Source: Nocardiopsis sp. JB363
GTDB taxonomy: Bacteria; Actinomycetota; Actinomycetes; Streptosporangiales; Streptosporangiaceae
Assembly: GCF_900143625.1 (NCBI RefSeq)
Contig: NZ_FRFF01000009.1
Coordinates: forward strand, 1-64,000
Direction of reading: 5' to 3'
Length of the DNA stretch: 64,000 bases
In this document: piece after piece, positions 63,787 to 64,000 of the stretch
Layout: each line of letters begins with the position of its first letter
How positions within the stretch are numbered: the first letter of the stretch is position 1
Notes under the pieces: generated by a model
Told to the model about the DNA's origin: nothing
Seen by the model: the letters and a program-made list of their open reading frames with translations, nothing else
Databases searched by the model: none
Translations under genes and position numbers: made by a program

Positions 63787-64000
63787 GGAATCCGCCTTAG
63801 AAGTACCGACACACACGGCCGGTCCCACTGCGGAGGGTCCTTCGGTCAGCCCCCCGCGTGTGGGCCGGCGCTGTCAAGGTCCGCGCCGTCGCGGATGCTA
63901 GCCAACAACATACCCGACAATTCCGATCGACATACAAGGATATCGGGGAGTAGTGGGTCGGCTACGTTATAGCGCAGTTCGGATCCGTCGATCCGGGAGG
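63787..64000 (-). promoter_or_regulatory. Upstream region of cysD (window edge)
   Basis: No gene seen. On the minus strand TTGTAT (63937-63932) and TATGTT (63912-63907), 19 bases apart, form a possible promoter. No HIDLCR-type leader peptide is found in this part. Confidence 0.3.

Noticed and set aside
63846..63911. 21-codon frame upstream of cysD as a leader peptide
   Set aside because: It has no Cys and no HIDLCR signature, and its ATG lies inside the likely -10 box, so it would not be on the transcript.

Overview
The window is dense, GC-rich DNA (GTG and TTG starts, TAnnnT -10 boxes a few bases before start codons) from an actinomycete. Actinobacterial markers include DUF3054 and DUF3017 proteins, an acyl-CoA carboxylase epsilon subunit, an Rv1264-type cyclase, an NAD(P)H-quinone-reductase-like Lpd homologue, a monomeric-type isocitrate dehydrogenase neighbour set and a 'HIDLCR' leader peptide. 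The gene content fits Nocardiopsaceae-like filamentous actinomycetes best, but genus is inference.

Layout. 1-3.1 kb: DUF3054 protein, a SpoU/TrmH methyltransferase, a shrunken IscB (OMEGA) element with its structured RNA region, a GNAT protein and a kinase fragment. 3.1-11.6 kb: two different succinate dehydrogenases (a b558-type sdhCAB on minus, an Sdh1-type set on plus) separated by a LysR regulator with its own operator. 11.8-24.5 kb: AlkC-type DNA repair protein, a metallo-hydrolase, class III nucleotide cyclase, PH-domain membrane protein, biotin ligase, PEP carboxylase and the acyl-CoA carboxylase set (beta, epsilon, biotinylated alpha), plus two Uma2-fold proteins. 24.8-29 kb: a leader peptide with attenuator-like hairpins before a DAACS symporter, a Met-rich membrane protein, a small kinase and a zinc-ribbon protein. 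29-36.4 kb: Lpd-like reductase, purine nucleoside phosphorylase, adenosine deaminase, M20 amidohydrolase and a GCS2 ligase, a block resembling the lpdA-amiAB-deoD-add region of mycobacteria. 36.5-47.8 kb: YihY, a galactokinase-like protein lacking its catalytic Asp, LCP ligase, isocitrate dehydrogenase, FHA-HTH regulator and a purN-purH-folD operon. 48-56.8 kb: a tightly overlapping seven-gene exopolysaccharide operon. 57-64 kb: GNAT, secreted GH26 hydrolase, second sulfotransferase, subtilisin-like protease and cysD-cysN.

The genes suggest three themes: central carbon metabolism (two SDHs, ICD, PPC, acyl-CoA carboxylase with its biotin ligase), purine salvage and synthesis, and a surface glycopolymer that is probably sulfated (two sulfotransferases near the ATP sulfurylase genes).

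The least ordinary things seen are: the IscB relic, in which the N-terminal, HNH, RuvC-III and C-terminal pieces remain in one open frame though most of the protein is gone; an iron box with no gene behind it that points at a possible iron-controlled small RNA; the leader peptide before the symporter; and an Alg13-like/GT2 fusion inside the exopolysaccharide operon. No tRNA, rRNA or CRISPR array was found.
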